Below, piece after piece: positions 30,171 through 39,422 of a DNA stretch of 39,437 nt (position 1 is the stretch's first letter; each line of letters starts with the position of its first letter). A program made the position numbers and the translations under genes. The DNA is from Blastococcus atacamensis. Its GTDB lineage: Bacteria > Actinomycetota > Actinomycetes > Mycobacteriales > Geodermatophilaceae. The DNA is taken from NCBI RefSeq assembly GCF_002938425.1, contig NZ_POQU01000028.1, forward strand, positions 1-39,437, given 5' to 3'. The notes under the pieces were generated by a model that was not told the DNA's origin, ran no database searches, and was given only the letters and a program-made list of their open reading frames with translations.

Positions 30171-30194
30171 CTGACCGCCCGCCACCGCGGTCAG
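30171..30194. terminator. Bidirectional hairpin between convergent genes
   Basis: CTGACCGC (30171-30178) and GCGGTCAG (30187-30194) are perfect 8-bp arms around an 8-base loop. The right arm includes the stop codon of the leftward regulator gene (30191-30193). Confidence 0.5.
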
Positions 30195-30943
30195 GTCAGG
30201 AAGCCGCGCAGCAGCGCCGCCGTACCGGCCAGGTGCTCGGCCATGGTCGTGCGGGCGCCGGCCGGGTCGCCGGCGAGGATGGCGCCGACGATCGCCGCGT
30301 GCTGGCGGTCGGAGTGCTCGATGTTGGGGGCGAGCAGCGGGATCGCGTCGAGCAGCTCGTTGACCCGCGACCGGATGTCGACGACCGCCGTCGTCAGGGA
30401 CGGGGAGCCGGCCACCTCCGCGATGGCCAGGTGCAGCCGGGAGTCCAGGCGCCGGTAGTCCGCCGGTCCGGCGCCGGTGCACTCGGCCAGCCGGGTGGCG
30501 AGGTGCTCCCGGTCGGCGCGGGTCAGCGACCGGGCGGCGGCGGCCTCGGCCGCGCCGCACTCGAGCACCGAGCGGAAGGCCAGGACGTCGTCGAGATCGG
30601 CGGCGGACCGGCCACCGGCAGCGGGCCCGGAGCCCGGCGGCGGGGCGGCCACGACGAACGTGCCGCCGTAGCGGCCGCGCCGGGACTCCAGGTACCCGGC
30701 GGTCTGCAGGGTGGCCAGCGCCTCGCGCAGCGTCGCCCGGCTCACCCCGAGGCGGGCGGCGAGCTCGCGCCCCGGAGGAAGCCGCCCGCCGGGGGCGACG
30801 ACGCCGAGCCGGAGGGTGGACAGCAGCCGCTCCACGGTCTCCTCGAAGGCGTTGCCACCGCGGATCGGGCGGAACAGCGCCTCGTCCGCGCCGTGCAGGG
30901 CCGGCTCTCGATCTACAGGGCCGTGCACCGCCAGGGTCCGCAC
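30191..30943 (-). CDS. GntR/FadR-family transcriptional regulator
   Basis: 250 residues from GTG 30943-30941, five bases after the permease stop and therefore co-transcribed with it. An N-terminal winged helix (about 30-100) shows LPPGRELAARLGVSRATLREALATLQTAGYLE, the classic GntR helix-turn-helix. A linker leads to a C-terminal FCD ligand-binding domain of six or seven helices. In it, DYRRLDSRLHLAIAEVAGSP and EHSDRQHAAIVGAILAGD carry the Asp/His residues that usually bind a metal and a carboxylate effector. Probable role: ligand-responsive control of the permease and the divergent catabolic operon, perhaps through the palindrome at 32510-32519. Repressor or activator cannot be decided. Confidence 0.9.
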   Translation of the reverse strand: MRTLAVHGPVDREPALHGADEALFRPIRGGNAFEETVERLLSTLRLGVVAPGGRLPPGRELAARLGVSRATLREALATLQTAGYLESRRGRYGGTFVVAAPPPGSGPAAGGRSAADLDDVLAFRSVLECGAAEAAAARSLTRADREHLATRLAECTGAGPADYRRLDSRLHLAIAEVAGSPSLTTAVVDIRSRVNELLDAIPLLAPNIEHSDRQHAAIVGAILAGDPAGARTTMAEHLAGTAALLRGFLT

Positions 30944-30947
30944 GAAA

Positions 30948-32399
30948 TCAGTCGCCGGCGAGCTCGGCCTCCGCCCTTCCGACCGCCTCGAACTCCTCCT
31001 CCGGGGCGTTGGCCACCAGGCGGTGCCGGCTGTAGAACCAGAAGTAGGCCAGCGCCGCCACGAAGATCGCCGCGGTGATGCCGGCCGCCTGCACGTCGAC
31101 GAAGAACGTCGCCACGACGGCGGCCGCGGCGAGCACGAGCGCGGTGCCGGTGGTGACGATCCCGCCGGGCGTGCGGTACGGCCGGGGGAGGTCGGGCTCC
31201 CGCCGCCGCAGCACGATGTGCGCCAGCGTCATGAGCACGTAGGACACCGTCGCGCCGAACACCGCGATGTTGATCAGCAGGGCGCCGTCCTGGGTGATCG
31301 CGGCGAGCAGGAAGCCGATCGTCCCGGGCACGATCAGCGCCAGGTACGGCGTCCGGCGGGAGCCGGTGCGGGACAGCCAGCGCGGCAGGTAGCCGGCCCG
31401 CGACAGCGCGAACAGCTGGCGGGAGTAGGCGAAGACGATGGAGAAGAAGCTCGCCACCAGCCCGGCCAGGCCCGCGTAGTTGACGACGTCGGCCATCCAC
31501 GTGTTGCCGCCGTAGGCGGCGCGCAGGGCCTCGGGCAGCGGGTTGTCGGACTCGGCGATCGCCGAGGCGCCCGCGCCGCCGGGCGCAGTGAGCAGCATGA
31601 GTGCCGCGAAGACCAGCAGCACCATCATCGCCGCGATGATCCCGCGGGGCATGTCCCGCTTCGGGTCGCGCGACTCCTCGGCGGCCAGCGGCACGCCCTC
31701 GACGGCCAGGAAGAACCAGATGCCGTAGACGAAGGCGGCGATCACGCCGGCGAAGCCGAAGGGGAGGAAGTCGCTGGCGCCGGCGGCGGTGGTCGGCTCG
31801 ATGTCGAAGAGGTTCGACGGGCTGAACTGCGGGATCATCCCGACGACGAACACCGCCAGCGCGACGACGGCGATGGCGGTGATGCCGAACATGAGCTTCA
31901 GTGCCTCGCCGACGCCGTACAGGTGCACGCCGACGAAGAGCGCGTAGCAGACGAGGTAGACCGGCCAGCTGTTGGTCAGCCCGAAGAGGCCCAGCGCCTC
32001 GACGTAGCCACCGATGAACGTGACGATCGCGGCCGGGGCGATGACGTACTCGATGAGGATCGCCGTGCCGGTGGCGAAGCCGGCGAGCGGGCCCATGGCC
32101 CGGCGGGCGAACCCGTAGCCGGCGCCGGCGACCGGCAGCGCCGAGGCGAGCTCGGCCAGGCCGAACACCATGGCCGTGTACATGATCGCCATCAGCACGG
32201 TGGCGATGAGCAGGCCGCCCCACCCGCCCTCGGCGAGGCCGAAGTTCCAGCCCGCGAAGTCACCGGAGATGACGTAGGCGACCCCGAGCCCGGCGAGCAG
32301 CACCCACCCGGCGGCACCGGTCTTGAGCTGGCGCTGCCGCAGGTAGTCCGCGCCCATCTGCTCGTACTCGGCACCGTGCACGTGGCGGCGATCGGCCAT
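30948..32399 (-). CDS. eat: Ethanolamine-type APC permease
   Basis: 483 residues from ATG 32399-32397 with GGGAGAG upstream. About 12 membrane helices in the amino acid-polyamine-organocation fold. The N-terminus YLRQRQLKTGAAGWVLLAG and GVAYVISGDFAGWNFGLAEGGWGG match the ethanolamine permease subfamily as I recall it. ARRAMGPLAGFATGTAILIEYVIAP and EESRDPKRDMPRGI are further APC landmarks. Expected role: uptake of ethanolamine, or a related amine, by proton symport. It is divergent from a gamma-glutamyl ligase operon that would use the substrate, and is followed by a FadR-type regulator. Substrate specificity is inferred from family resemblance and context. Confidence 0.85.
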   Translation of the reverse strand: MADRRHVHGAEYEQMGADYLRQRQLKTGAAGWVLLAGLGVAYVISGDFAGWNFGLAEGGWGGLLIATVLMAIMYTAMVFGLAELASALPVAGAGYGFARRAMGPLAGFATGTAILIEYVIAPAAIVTFIGGYVEALGLFGLTNSWPVYLVCYALFVGVHLYGVGEALKLMFGITAIAVVALAVFVVGMIPQFSPSNLFDIEPTTAAGASDFLPFGFAGVIAAFVYGIWFFLAVEGVPLAAEESRDPKRDMPRGIIAAMMVLLVFAALMLLTAPGGAGASAIAESDNPLPEALRAAYGGNTWMADVVNYAGLAGLVASFFSIVFAYSRQLFALSRAGYLPRWLSRTGSRRTPYLALIVPGTIGFLLAAITQDGALLINIAVFGATVSYVLMTLAHIVLRRREPDLPRPYRTPGGIVTTGTALVLAAAAVVATFFVDVQAAGITAAIFVAALAYFWFYSRHRLVANAPEEEFEAVGRAEAELAGD

Positions 32400-32476
32400 G
32401 GACTCTCCCGGCTGCAGGCCCGCCGGCGGCGGGCAATGGGGCTCGAGTGGACCTTTGGAGCGGATGCGTGGCCGGA

Positions 32477-32505
32477 AGCGTGGTGGGCGGCCCCGTCGCT
32501 GTCAA
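32477..32505 (-). promoter_or_regulatory. Candidate promoter of the permease-regulator operon
   Basis: Read on the minus strand, a perfect TTGACA (32505-32500) is followed after 17 bases by CACGCT (32482-32477), a fair match to TANNNT. The transcript would have a leader of about 70 bases. Confidence 0.45.
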
Positions 32506-32529
32506 GGGCCGTCGCGACGAGCGTTGACG
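32500..32529. promoter_or_regulatory. Symmetric divergent promoter/operator
   Basis: The layout is TGTCAA - 4 bases - CGTCGCGACG - 4 bases - TTGACG. The central 10-mer is a perfect palindrome at 32510-32519, and the outer hexamers are the -35 boxes of the two divergent promoters. All share one centre at 32514.5. A dimer bound here would touch both -35 boxes. The inner GT...AC spacing is compatible with GntR-family half-sites. Confidence 0.55.
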
Positions 32530-32631
32530 CCGGACCCACCCGCGCTGTTCCATGCACTCCTATTGGGCTGCTACTGGCCCGTTGCAGGCTGCCGCCGTTC
32601 CCGTGACGGCGACACCTCCCGAGGAGGCGAC

Positions 32632-33996
32632 GTGGAGCGACCCCCGGCACCGCTGACGGTCGAGGAGCTGACCGGACTGATCGAGCGCGGAGACATCGAC
32701 ACCGTGCTCGTGGCCATGACCGACATGCAGGGGCGGCTCCAGGGCAAGCGCTGCGGCGCCCGGTTCTTCCTGGAGGAGGTGCTGGCGCACGGCGCCGAGG
32801 CGTGCAACTACCTGCTCGCCGTGGACGTCGAGATGAACACCGTCGAGGGCTACGCCATGACCTCCTGGGAGACCGGGTACGGCGACTTCGCCCTGCGCCC
32901 GGACCTCAGCACGCTGCGGCTGGTGCCGTGGCACCCCGGGACGGCGCTGGTCCTGTGCGACGTCCTGTGGCTCGACGACCGGCCGGTCGATCCCTCGCCC
33001 CGCCAGGTGCTGCAGCGGCAGCTGGACCGGCTGGCCGAGCGCGGCCTGACCGCCCACGTCGGCACGGAGCTGGAGTTCTTCGCCTTCGCCACGACCTACG
33101 AGGAGGCGTGGCGGCGTGGCTACCGCGACCTGGAGCCGGCGAACCAGTACAACGTCGACTACTCGTTGATCGGCACCGGCCGGATCGACGGGCTGCTGCG
33201 CGGCATCGCCCGCGGGATGACCGGCGCGGGGCTCTACGTCGAGTCGGTCAAGGGCGAGTGCAACCTCGGCCAGCACGAGATCGCCTTCCGCTACAGCGAC
33301 GCCCTCTCCACCTGCGACAACCACGTCGTCTACAAGACCGGCGCCAAGGAGATCGCGGCGCAGCAGGGCATGAGCCTGAGCTTCATGGCGAAGTACGACC
33401 AGCGGGAGGGCAACTCCTGCCACATCCACCTGAGCCTGCGCGGCGAGGACGGCCGGTCGGCGATGGCCGGCGACGGGCCGCACGGGTTCAGCCCGCTGAT
33501 GGAGCACTTCCTGGCCGGCCAGCTGGCCTGCCTGGCGGAGATGACGGCGTTCCTCGCGCCCAACATCAACTCCTACAAGCGGTTCGCCGAGGGCAGCTTC
33601 GCGCCGACCGCGGTGGCCTGGGGCGTGGACAACCGGACCTGCGCGTTGCGCGTCGTCGGGCACGGCGAGTCGCTGCGGTTCGAGAACCGGCTGCCCGGCG
33701 GCGACGTCAACCCCTACCTGGCCGTGGCGGCGCTGATCGCCGCCGGACTGCACGGGGTGGACCACGAGCTGCCGCTGGAGGAGCCGGTGACCGGCAACGC
33801 CTACACCTCGGGCAAGCCGCGGGTCCCCTCGACGCTGCGCGACGCGGCCGACCTGCTCGAGCGCAGCGAGGTGGCCCGCACGGCGTTCGGCGCGGAGGTC
33901 GTGGACCACTACGTCAACGCCGCTCGGGTCGAGGTCACCGCCTTCGACGCCGCCGTGACCGACTGGGAGCGGGTGCGTGGCTTCGAACGTCTCTGA
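32632..33996 (+). CDS. Glutamine-synthetase-like gamma-glutamyl ligase (GlnA4/PuuA type)
   Basis: 454 residues from GTG 32632 behind a perfect GAGGAGG (32621-32627). It is a class I glutamine synthetase fold. TELEFF (E146, E148) and VKGECNLGQHE (E210, E217) are the metal ligands, NSCHIHLSL carries the ATP/ammonium-site His, and LRFENRLPGGDVNPYL carries the glutamate/phosphate residues. It lacks an obvious adenylylation Tyr region. Members of this branch join glutamate to amines: putrescine in PuuA, ethanolamine in the Streptomyces enzyme GlnA4. Context with an ethanolamine-type permease favours ethanolamine or a related amino alcohol. It starts an operon with a deglutamylase, an aldehyde dehydrogenase and an SDR. 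True glutamine synthesis is unlikely. Confidence 0.87.
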   Translation: MERPPAPLTVEELTGLIERGDIDTVLVAMTDMQGRLQGKRCGARFFLEEVLAHGAEACNYLLAVDVEMNTVEGYAMTSWETGYGDFALRPDLSTLRLVPWHPGTALVLCDVLWLDDRPVDPSPRQVLQRQLDRLAERGLTAHVGTELEFFAFATTYEEAWRRGYRDLEPANQYNVDYSLIGTGRIDGLLRGIARGMTGAGLYVESVKGECNLGQHEIAFRYSDALSTCDNHVVYKTGAKEIAAQQGMSLSFMAKYDQREGNSCHIHLSLRGEDGRSAMAGDGPHGFSPLMEHFLAGQLACLAEMTAFLAPNINSYKRFAEGSFAPTAVAWGVDNRTCALRVVGHGESLRFENRLPGGDVNPYLAVAALIAAGLHGVDHELPLEEPVTGNAYTSGKPRVPSTLRDAADLLERSEVARTAFGAEVVDHYVNAARVEVTAFDAAVTDWERVRGFERL

Positions 33997-34702
33997 GCCC
34001 CGGAGCCGCCGGCCGCGGATCGGGGTGACCACCTACCTCGTGCCCGCCCGGCACGGGGTGTGGGACCACGAGGCGGCGCTCGTCCCACGGACCTACGTCG
34101 ACGTCGTCGTCCGGGCCGGCGGCACCCCGCTGCTGCTGCCACCGCTGCCGGAGGTGGACCCCGACGTGCTGGCGGTGCTCGACGGGCTGGTGCTCAGCGG
34201 CGGGGGCGACGTCGACCCGGCGCGCTACGGCGCCGAACCGCACCCGCGGACCGGCGGCACCTCCGCCGTCCGGGACACCGCCGAGGAGACGCTGCTGCAC
34301 GCGGCGCTGGCCGCCGACGTGCCGGTGCTCGGGGTGTGCCGCGGCATGCAGGTGCTCAACGTGGCGCTGGGCGGCACGCTGGTGCAGCACCTGCCGGAGG
34401 TGACCGGGCACGAGGGGCACCGGCCGGCGCCGGCGACGTTCGGGCGCACCCGGGTGCGGCTCGACCCCGGCAGCCTGATCGGCGGCCTGCTCGGCGACGA
34501 CGTCGAGGTGGAGTGCTACCACCACCAGGCGGTGGGGGAGCTCGCACCGGACCTGGTGCCCGTCGGTCGCGCCGAGGACGGCACAGTGGAGGCCGTGGAG
34601 CTGCGCGGGCCGCGCTTCGCCGTCGGGGTGCAGTGGCATCCCGAGCAGACCGGCGACGACCTGCGCCTGTTCCGCAGCCTGGTCGACGCCGCTTACGCCT
34701 GA
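33977..34702 (+). CDS. Gamma-glutamyl amide hydrolase (class I GATase-like, PuuD type)
   Basis: 241 residues from GTG 33977, overlapping the ligase gene by 20 bases; GGGAGCGG in the ligase end serves as ribosome binding site. It is a peptidase C26-type fold. The nucleophile is Cys121 in GVCRGMQVLN, and His221 and Glu223 in VQWHPEQ complete the triad. SGGGDVDPARYG and YHHQAV are further family landmarks. PuuD releases 4-aminobutyrate from gamma-glutamyl-GABA; here the likely role is to remove glutamate after the carbon skeleton has been oxidised. It lies immediately behind the ligase, so glutamylation and deglutamylation are made together. Confidence 0.9.
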   Translation: MASNVSEPRSRRPRIGVTTYLVPARHGVWDHEAALVPRTYVDVVVRAGGTPLLLPPLPEVDPDVLAVLDGLVLSGGGDVDPARYGAEPHPRTGGTSAVRDTAEETLLHAALAADVPVLGVCRGMQVLNVALGGTLVQHLPEVTGHEGHRPAPATFGRTRVRLDPGSLIGGLLGDDVEVECYHHQAVGELAPDLVPVGRAEDGTVEAVELRGPRFAVGVQWHPEQTGDDLRLFRSLVDAAYA

Positions 34703-34724
34703 TCCCGTACCGAGGAGCGACCGC

Positions 34725-36092
34725 GTGACGAGCACGATCCAGCTGGTGAACCCGGCCGACGAGCAGCCGCTGCAGGAGGTGGAGCTGACCTCGGCGGAGG
34801 GCGCCGACGCGGCGATCGCCCGGGCGTCGGCCGCGCACGCCGCGTGGCGGGCGGTGGCGCCGGCCGACCGGGCGCGGCTGCTGCGCCGCTTCGCGGCCGC
34901 GGTGGACGCCGACGTCGAGCACCTCGCGTCGCTGGAGGTGCGCAACAGCGGGCACCCGATCGGCGCCGCCCGGTGGGAGGCCGGGCACGTGCGGGACGTG
35001 CTCCAGTACTACGCCGCGGCGCCGGAGCGGCTGTTCGGCCGGCAGATCCCGGTGGCCGGCGGGGTCGACGTGACCTTCCAGGAGCCGCTGGGCGTGGTGG
35101 GCGTCATCGCGCCGTGGAACTTCCCGATGCCGATCTCGGTGTGGGGCTTCGCGCCGGCGCTGGCCGCGGGCAACTGCGTGCTGCTCAAGCCGGCCGAGGC
35201 GACCCCGCTGACCGCGCTCCGCCTCGGGGAGCTCGCCGTGGAGGCCGGGCTGCCCGAGGGCGCGTTCACGGTGCTGCCGGGCAGGGGGTCGGTGGTGGGG
35301 CAGCGGTTCGTCGACCACCCCGCAGTGCGCAAGGTGACCTTCACCGGGTCGACGGCGGTGGGCAAGCAGGTGATGGCCGGCTGCGCGGCGCAGGTGAAGC
35401 GGGTGACGCTGGAGCTCGGCGGCAAGAGCGCCAACATCGTGTTCGCCGACGCGGATCTCGAGAAGGCGGCGGCGACCGCGCCGTCCGGGGTGTTCGACAA
35501 CGCGGGGCAGGACTGCTGTGCGCGGTCGCGGATCCTGGTGCAGCGGTCGGTGTTCGACCGGTTCCTGGAGCTGATGGAGCCGGCGGTGACCGGTCTGCGC
35601 GTGGGGGACCCGGCCGACCCGGCGACGGAGATGGGGCCGCTGATCTCGGCGGCGCACCGCGAGAAGGTCGCGTCCTACGTGCCCGACGACGCGCGCGTCG
35701 CCTACCGGGGGAGCGCGCCGTCCGGCCCGGGTTTCTGGTTCCCGCCGACGGTGCTGACCCCCGATCCCGGTGACCGGGTGCTGCGGGAGGAGGTGTTCGG
35801 CCCGGTGGTCGCCGTCGTGCCCTTCGACGACGAGGACGACGCCGTGCGGATGGCCAACGACTCCGAGTACGGGCTGTCGGGGTCGATCTGGACGCGGGAT
35901 GTCGGCCGGGCCTTCCGGGTGTCGCGCGGGGTGGAGGCCGGGAACCTGTCGGTCAACTCGCACTCGTCGGTGCGCTACGCGACGCCGTTCGGCGGCTTCA
36001 AGCAGTCGGGTCTGGGCCGGGAGCTCGGCCCCGACGCGCTGGCCGCGTTCACCGAGACCAAGAACGTCTTTCTCAGCACGGAGGAGTCCTGA
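34725..36092 (+). CDS. NAD(P)-dependent aldehyde dehydrogenase
   Basis: 455 residues from GTG 34725 behind GAGGAGCG. Standard aldehyde dehydrogenase: APWNFP (Asn132), FTGSTAVGK (cofactor loop), LELGGKS with Glu230, and the catalytic Cys264 in GQDCCARSR, followed by EVFGPVV and NDSEYGLSGSIW. It is PuuC/GabD-like in size and motif set. In this operon it would oxidise the aldehyde formed from the glutamylated amine, for example gamma-glutamyl-aminoacetaldehyde to gamma-glutamylglycine if the amine is ethanolamine. Its stop and the next start overlap by one base (TGATG). Confidence 0.92.
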   Translation: MTSTIQLVNPADEQPLQEVELTSAEGADAAIARASAAHAAWRAVAPADRARLLRRFAAAVDADVEHLASLEVRNSGHPIGAARWEAGHVRDVLQYYAAAPERLFGRQIPVAGGVDVTFQEPLGVVGVIAPWNFPMPISVWGFAPALAAGNCVLLKPAEATPLTALRLGELAVEAGLPEGAFTVLPGRGSVVGQRFVDHPAVRKVTFTGSTAVGKQVMAGCAAQVKRVTLELGGKSANIVFADADLEKAAATAPSGVFDNAGQDCCARSRILVQRSVFDRFLELMEPAVTGLRVGDPADPATEMGPLISAAHREKVASYVPDDARVAYRGSAPSGPGFWFPPTVLTPDPGDRVLREEVFGPVVAVVPFDDEDDAVRMANDSEYGLSGSIWTRDVGRAFRVSRGVEAGNLSVNSHSSVRYATPFGGFKQSGLGRELGPDALAAFTETKNVFLSTEES

Positions 36093-36856
36093 TGCAGCGT
36101 CTGGAAGGCCGGGTCGCGGTGATCACCGGCGGCGGGAGCGGGATCGGGCTCGCCTCGGCGCGCAGGCTGGCGTCGGAGGGGGCGCGGGTCGTCGTCGGTG
36201 ACGTCGACGAGGCGGCCGGCACGGCCGCGGCCGAGGAGGTCGGCGGCCTGTTCGTGCGCACCGACGTGACCAGCGAGGCCGAGGTCGCGGCGCTGTTCGC
36301 CGCGGCGCACGACACCTATGGCTCGGTGGACGTCGCGTTCAACAACGCCGGCATCTCGCCGCCGGACGACGACTCGATCCTGGAGACCGGGTTGGACGCC
36401 TGGTGGCGGGTGCAGCAGGTGAACCTGACCTCGGTGTTCCTGTGCTGCCGGACGGCGATCCCGTACATGCAGCGCCAGGGCAAGGGCTCGATCATCAACA
36501 CCGCGTCGTTCGTGGCCGTGATGGGCGCGGCGACGTCGCAGATCTCCTACAGCGCCTCCAAGGGCGGGGTGCTGTCGATGAGCCGGGAGCTCGGCGTGCA
36601 GTTCGCCCGCGAGGGCATCCGGGTCAACGCGCTGTGCCCGGGGCCGGTGAACACCCCGCTGCTGCAGGAGCTGTTCGCCTCCGACCCGGCCCGGGCCGCC
36701 CGCCGCCTGGTGCACGTGCCGCTGGGCCGCTTCGCCGAGCCGGAGGAGATCGCCGCGGCGGTCGCGTTCCTCGCCAGCGACGACTCGTCGTTCATAACCG
36801 CGTCGACGTTCCTCGTGGACGGCGGGATCTCCGGCGCCTACGTCACGCCGGAGTAG
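36092..36856 (+). CDS. Short-chain dehydrogenase/reductase
   Basis: 254 residues from ATG 36092. GGGSGIG is the cofactor motif, NNAG the structural motif, and NTASF...YSASKGG holds the catalytic Ser, Tyr and Lys. The sequence AGARVVVGDVD with an Asp after the second strand suggests NAD preference. Its place at the end of the ligase-hydrolase-aldehyde dehydrogenase operon suggests an alcohol oxidation: turning the hydroxyl of a glutamylated amino alcohol into the aldehyde used by the preceding enzyme. This step is not needed for polyamines, so the gene's presence supports ethanolamine or another amino alcohol as substrate. That reading is inference. Confidence 0.85.
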   Translation: MQRLEGRVAVITGGGSGIGLASARRLASEGARVVVGDVDEAAGTAAAEEVGGLFVRTDVTSEAEVAALFAAAHDTYGSVDVAFNNAGISPPDDDSILETGLDAWWRVQQVNLTSVFLCCRTAIPYMQRQGKGSIINTASFVAVMGAATSQISYSASKGGVLSMSRELGVQFAREGIRVNALCPGPVNTPLLQELFASDPARAARRLVHVPLGRFAEPEEIAAAVAFLASDDSSFITASTFLVDGGISGAYVTPE

Positions 36857-36894
36857 TCGCGGCCGCCCCGGACCTCCCGTGATCGGTGCCCGGC

Positions 36895-39422
36895 TCAGGA
36901 CGGCGCGGCCGCGGCCGGCCGGGCCTGCCACCGGGTGACCAGTGGCGGCACCAGCTCGGCACCGGCGGCGCCGATCGCGGCGGAGCCGAGCACCACCGAC
37001 CACGACAGCGGGTCCAGCGGGGTGCAGCCGAAGAACTGGCTGAGCCCGGGGGTCTGCACGATGGCGACCAGGATGGCGAGCGAGCCGGCCACGGTGACCA
37101 GCACCAGCGGGCTGCGGCGCCCCATCCAGGCGGTCTGCGCCAGCTGGGTGGCGATCAGCGCGGCCAGGCCCATGGTGCTCGCCCGTCCGGGCAGGATCGG
37201 GCTGGCCAAGCCGGCGGCCCAACCGACCGTCGCACCGGCCGCCGTCGCCGCCCCCCGCACCACCACCATCCGGCGGACGGCGTCGGTGAAACCGCGGTGC
37301 GGGCCGGCCCGCAGCACGGCCGCGAGCGGGTGCCCGGCGAGCGGCCCGTCGTCCTCGGGGTCCTGTACCCGCCGGGGCGCGGCCACCGCGACGGCCAGGG
37401 CCGGGAACATGTCGGTGAGCAGGTTCACCAGCAGCAGCTGGCGGGTGCCCAGCGGTGCGCGGCCGCCGACGGCCGTGCCGAGCACGGTGAAGGCCACCTC
37501 ACCCGCGTTGCCGCCGACCAGGATCGACACGGCGTCGCGGACGCGCGACCACATGGCCCGGCCCTCGGCGATCGCGTCGACCAGGCGGGTGAGGTCCAGG
37601 TCGGTGAGCACCAGGTCGGCCGCGGTGCGCGCGGCCGGCGACTCGGCCCCCTCGACCCCCACGCCGACGTCGGCCAGCCGGATCGCCGCGGCGTCGTTCA
37701 CCCCGTCGCCGGTCATGGCGAGCGTCGCGCCGGCCTTGCGCAGCGCCGACACGAGCAGAACCTTCTGCTCGGGGGAGAGCCGCGCGAACACGGCGGTGTC
37801 GGCGACCATCCGGGCCCGCTCGGCGTCCGAGGCCTTGGCCAGCTTGGCGCCGGTGACCACCCGGTCGGCGTCGGGGATCCCGGCCTCGGCGGCTATCGCG
37901 CGCGCCGTCTCGGGGTGGTCGCCGGTGGCCACGACCACCCGGACGCCGGCGGCCCGCAGCTGCTCGACGGCGCGCACCGTGGACTCGCGCAGCGTGTCGG
38001 CCAGCCCGACGAGCCCGCGGAAGGTCAGCCCGTCGGCCGCCTCGTCGAGCACCTCGGGCACGCCGTCGACTCCTCGGTCGGCGACGGCGAGCACCCGCAG
38101 CCCGGTGCCGGCCAGTTCCTTCACGCGGTCGCGCACGTCGGGGGCGTCGGCGCAGCGGCGGAGCACGACCTCGGGCGCGCCCTTGACCAGCAGGCGGCCG
38201 TCGCGGACGGCGACGGAGAAGCCACGGCCCGCCGCGAACGCCAGGCTCGCGTCCGGTGGGCCGTCCCAGGCGTCGCCGGCCGCGTCGAGGACGGCGCGGT
38301 CGGTCTCGTGCGACCGGTCGTCGCCGTTGCCCATGCCGGCGGCGGCCAGGCGGAGCAGCTCGTCCTCGCCGGTGTCGCCGTCAGGAAGCAGCCGGGCGAC
38401 GCGCAGCCGGTTCTCCGTGAGCGTGCCGGTCTTGTCGAAGCAGACGGTGTCGACCCGGCCGAGCGCCTCGAGCACCCGTGCGCTGCGCACCACCGCGCCC
38501 CGGCGCGACAGCCGGCGGGCCGCGGCCTGCTGGGCGACGGTCGCGACCAGCGGCAGCCCCTCGGGGACGGCGGCGACCGCGATGGCCACCCCGGAGGCCA
38601 CCGACTCCCGCAGCGGTCGGCGCCACAGCACGCTCAGCGCGGTGACGGCCGCGCCGCCGGCGAGGGTGACCGGCAGGACGGACCGGGTGAGCTCGCCCAG
38701 CCGGGCCTGCACGCCGGCCGGGGGAGCCGCGCCCCCGGCGGCGCGTGCGGCGCGCCCGGCCTGGGTCGCCTGGCCGACCGCGACGACCACGGCCCGGCCG
38801 CGGCCGGCCACCACCGTGGTGCCGTCGAAGAGCATGCAGGTGCGGTCGGCGACCTCGGCTCCGGGCGTCGCGGGCAGCGACTTGGCGACCGACAGCGACT
38901 CGCCGGTGAGGCCGGACTCGTCGACCTCCAGGTCCTCGGCCTCCAGCAGCCGGGCGTCGGCGGCCACGACGTCCCCGGCCTCCACGAGGACGACGTCGCC
39001 GAGCCGGATCGCGGTCGCGGGCACCTCCTCGGAGCCGCCGTCGGTCTCGCGGCGCACGCAGCTGTCCTGCTCGAGCAGCAGCTCCTCCAGCGCCGTCTCC
39101 GCGCGCAGCCGCTGCAGCCCGCTGACGAGCGCGTTGATGATCGTGACGCTGCCGACCAGGATCGCGTCGGTGGCGTCGCCGAGCACGGCGGTCGCCGCCG
39201 CTCCGGTGGCGAGGACGGGGGTCAGGGGGTCGGCGAGCTCGGCGGCGACCGTGCGGGCGAACCGGACCGGGCCGGAGACGACGGGGAGTTGCCCGACCCG
39301 GTGCGCCGCGGCGGTCAGGCGGGTGGGCGGCTGCTCGTCCTCGCCGGGCAGGTCGGCCAGCCGGCGCAGGACGTCGTCGGGTTCGAGCGCATGCCAGGGG
39401 GTGTGCACGGTGGGGGCGATGG
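36895..39422 (-). CDS. P-type cation-transporting ATPase, C-terminal part (cut by contig end)
   Basis: About 842 residues remain, reading leftward; the true start lies beyond the contig end. The first five residues of the raw translation (MCIRA) come wholly or largely from adapter. The part seen includes the actuator TGES, the transmembrane PEGLP motif (Ca-type/P2-like), the phosphorylation motif DKTGTLTE, KGAPE, TGDHPETA, TGDGVND and six C-terminal hydrophobic helices. The organisation resembles the C-terminal halves of mycobacterial CtpI/CtpH-type pumps, which have long N-terminal extensions, so the full protein may be much longer. Ion specificity is unresolved. The stretch between it and the SDR gene (36857-36894) holds no clear terminator. 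Confidence 0.88.

Noticed and set aside
32632-33996. Housekeeping glutamine synthetase
   Set aside because: Operon partners (hydrolase, aldehyde dehydrogenase, SDR, amine permease) and the apparent lack of an adenylylation site point to an amine gamma-glutamyl ligase.
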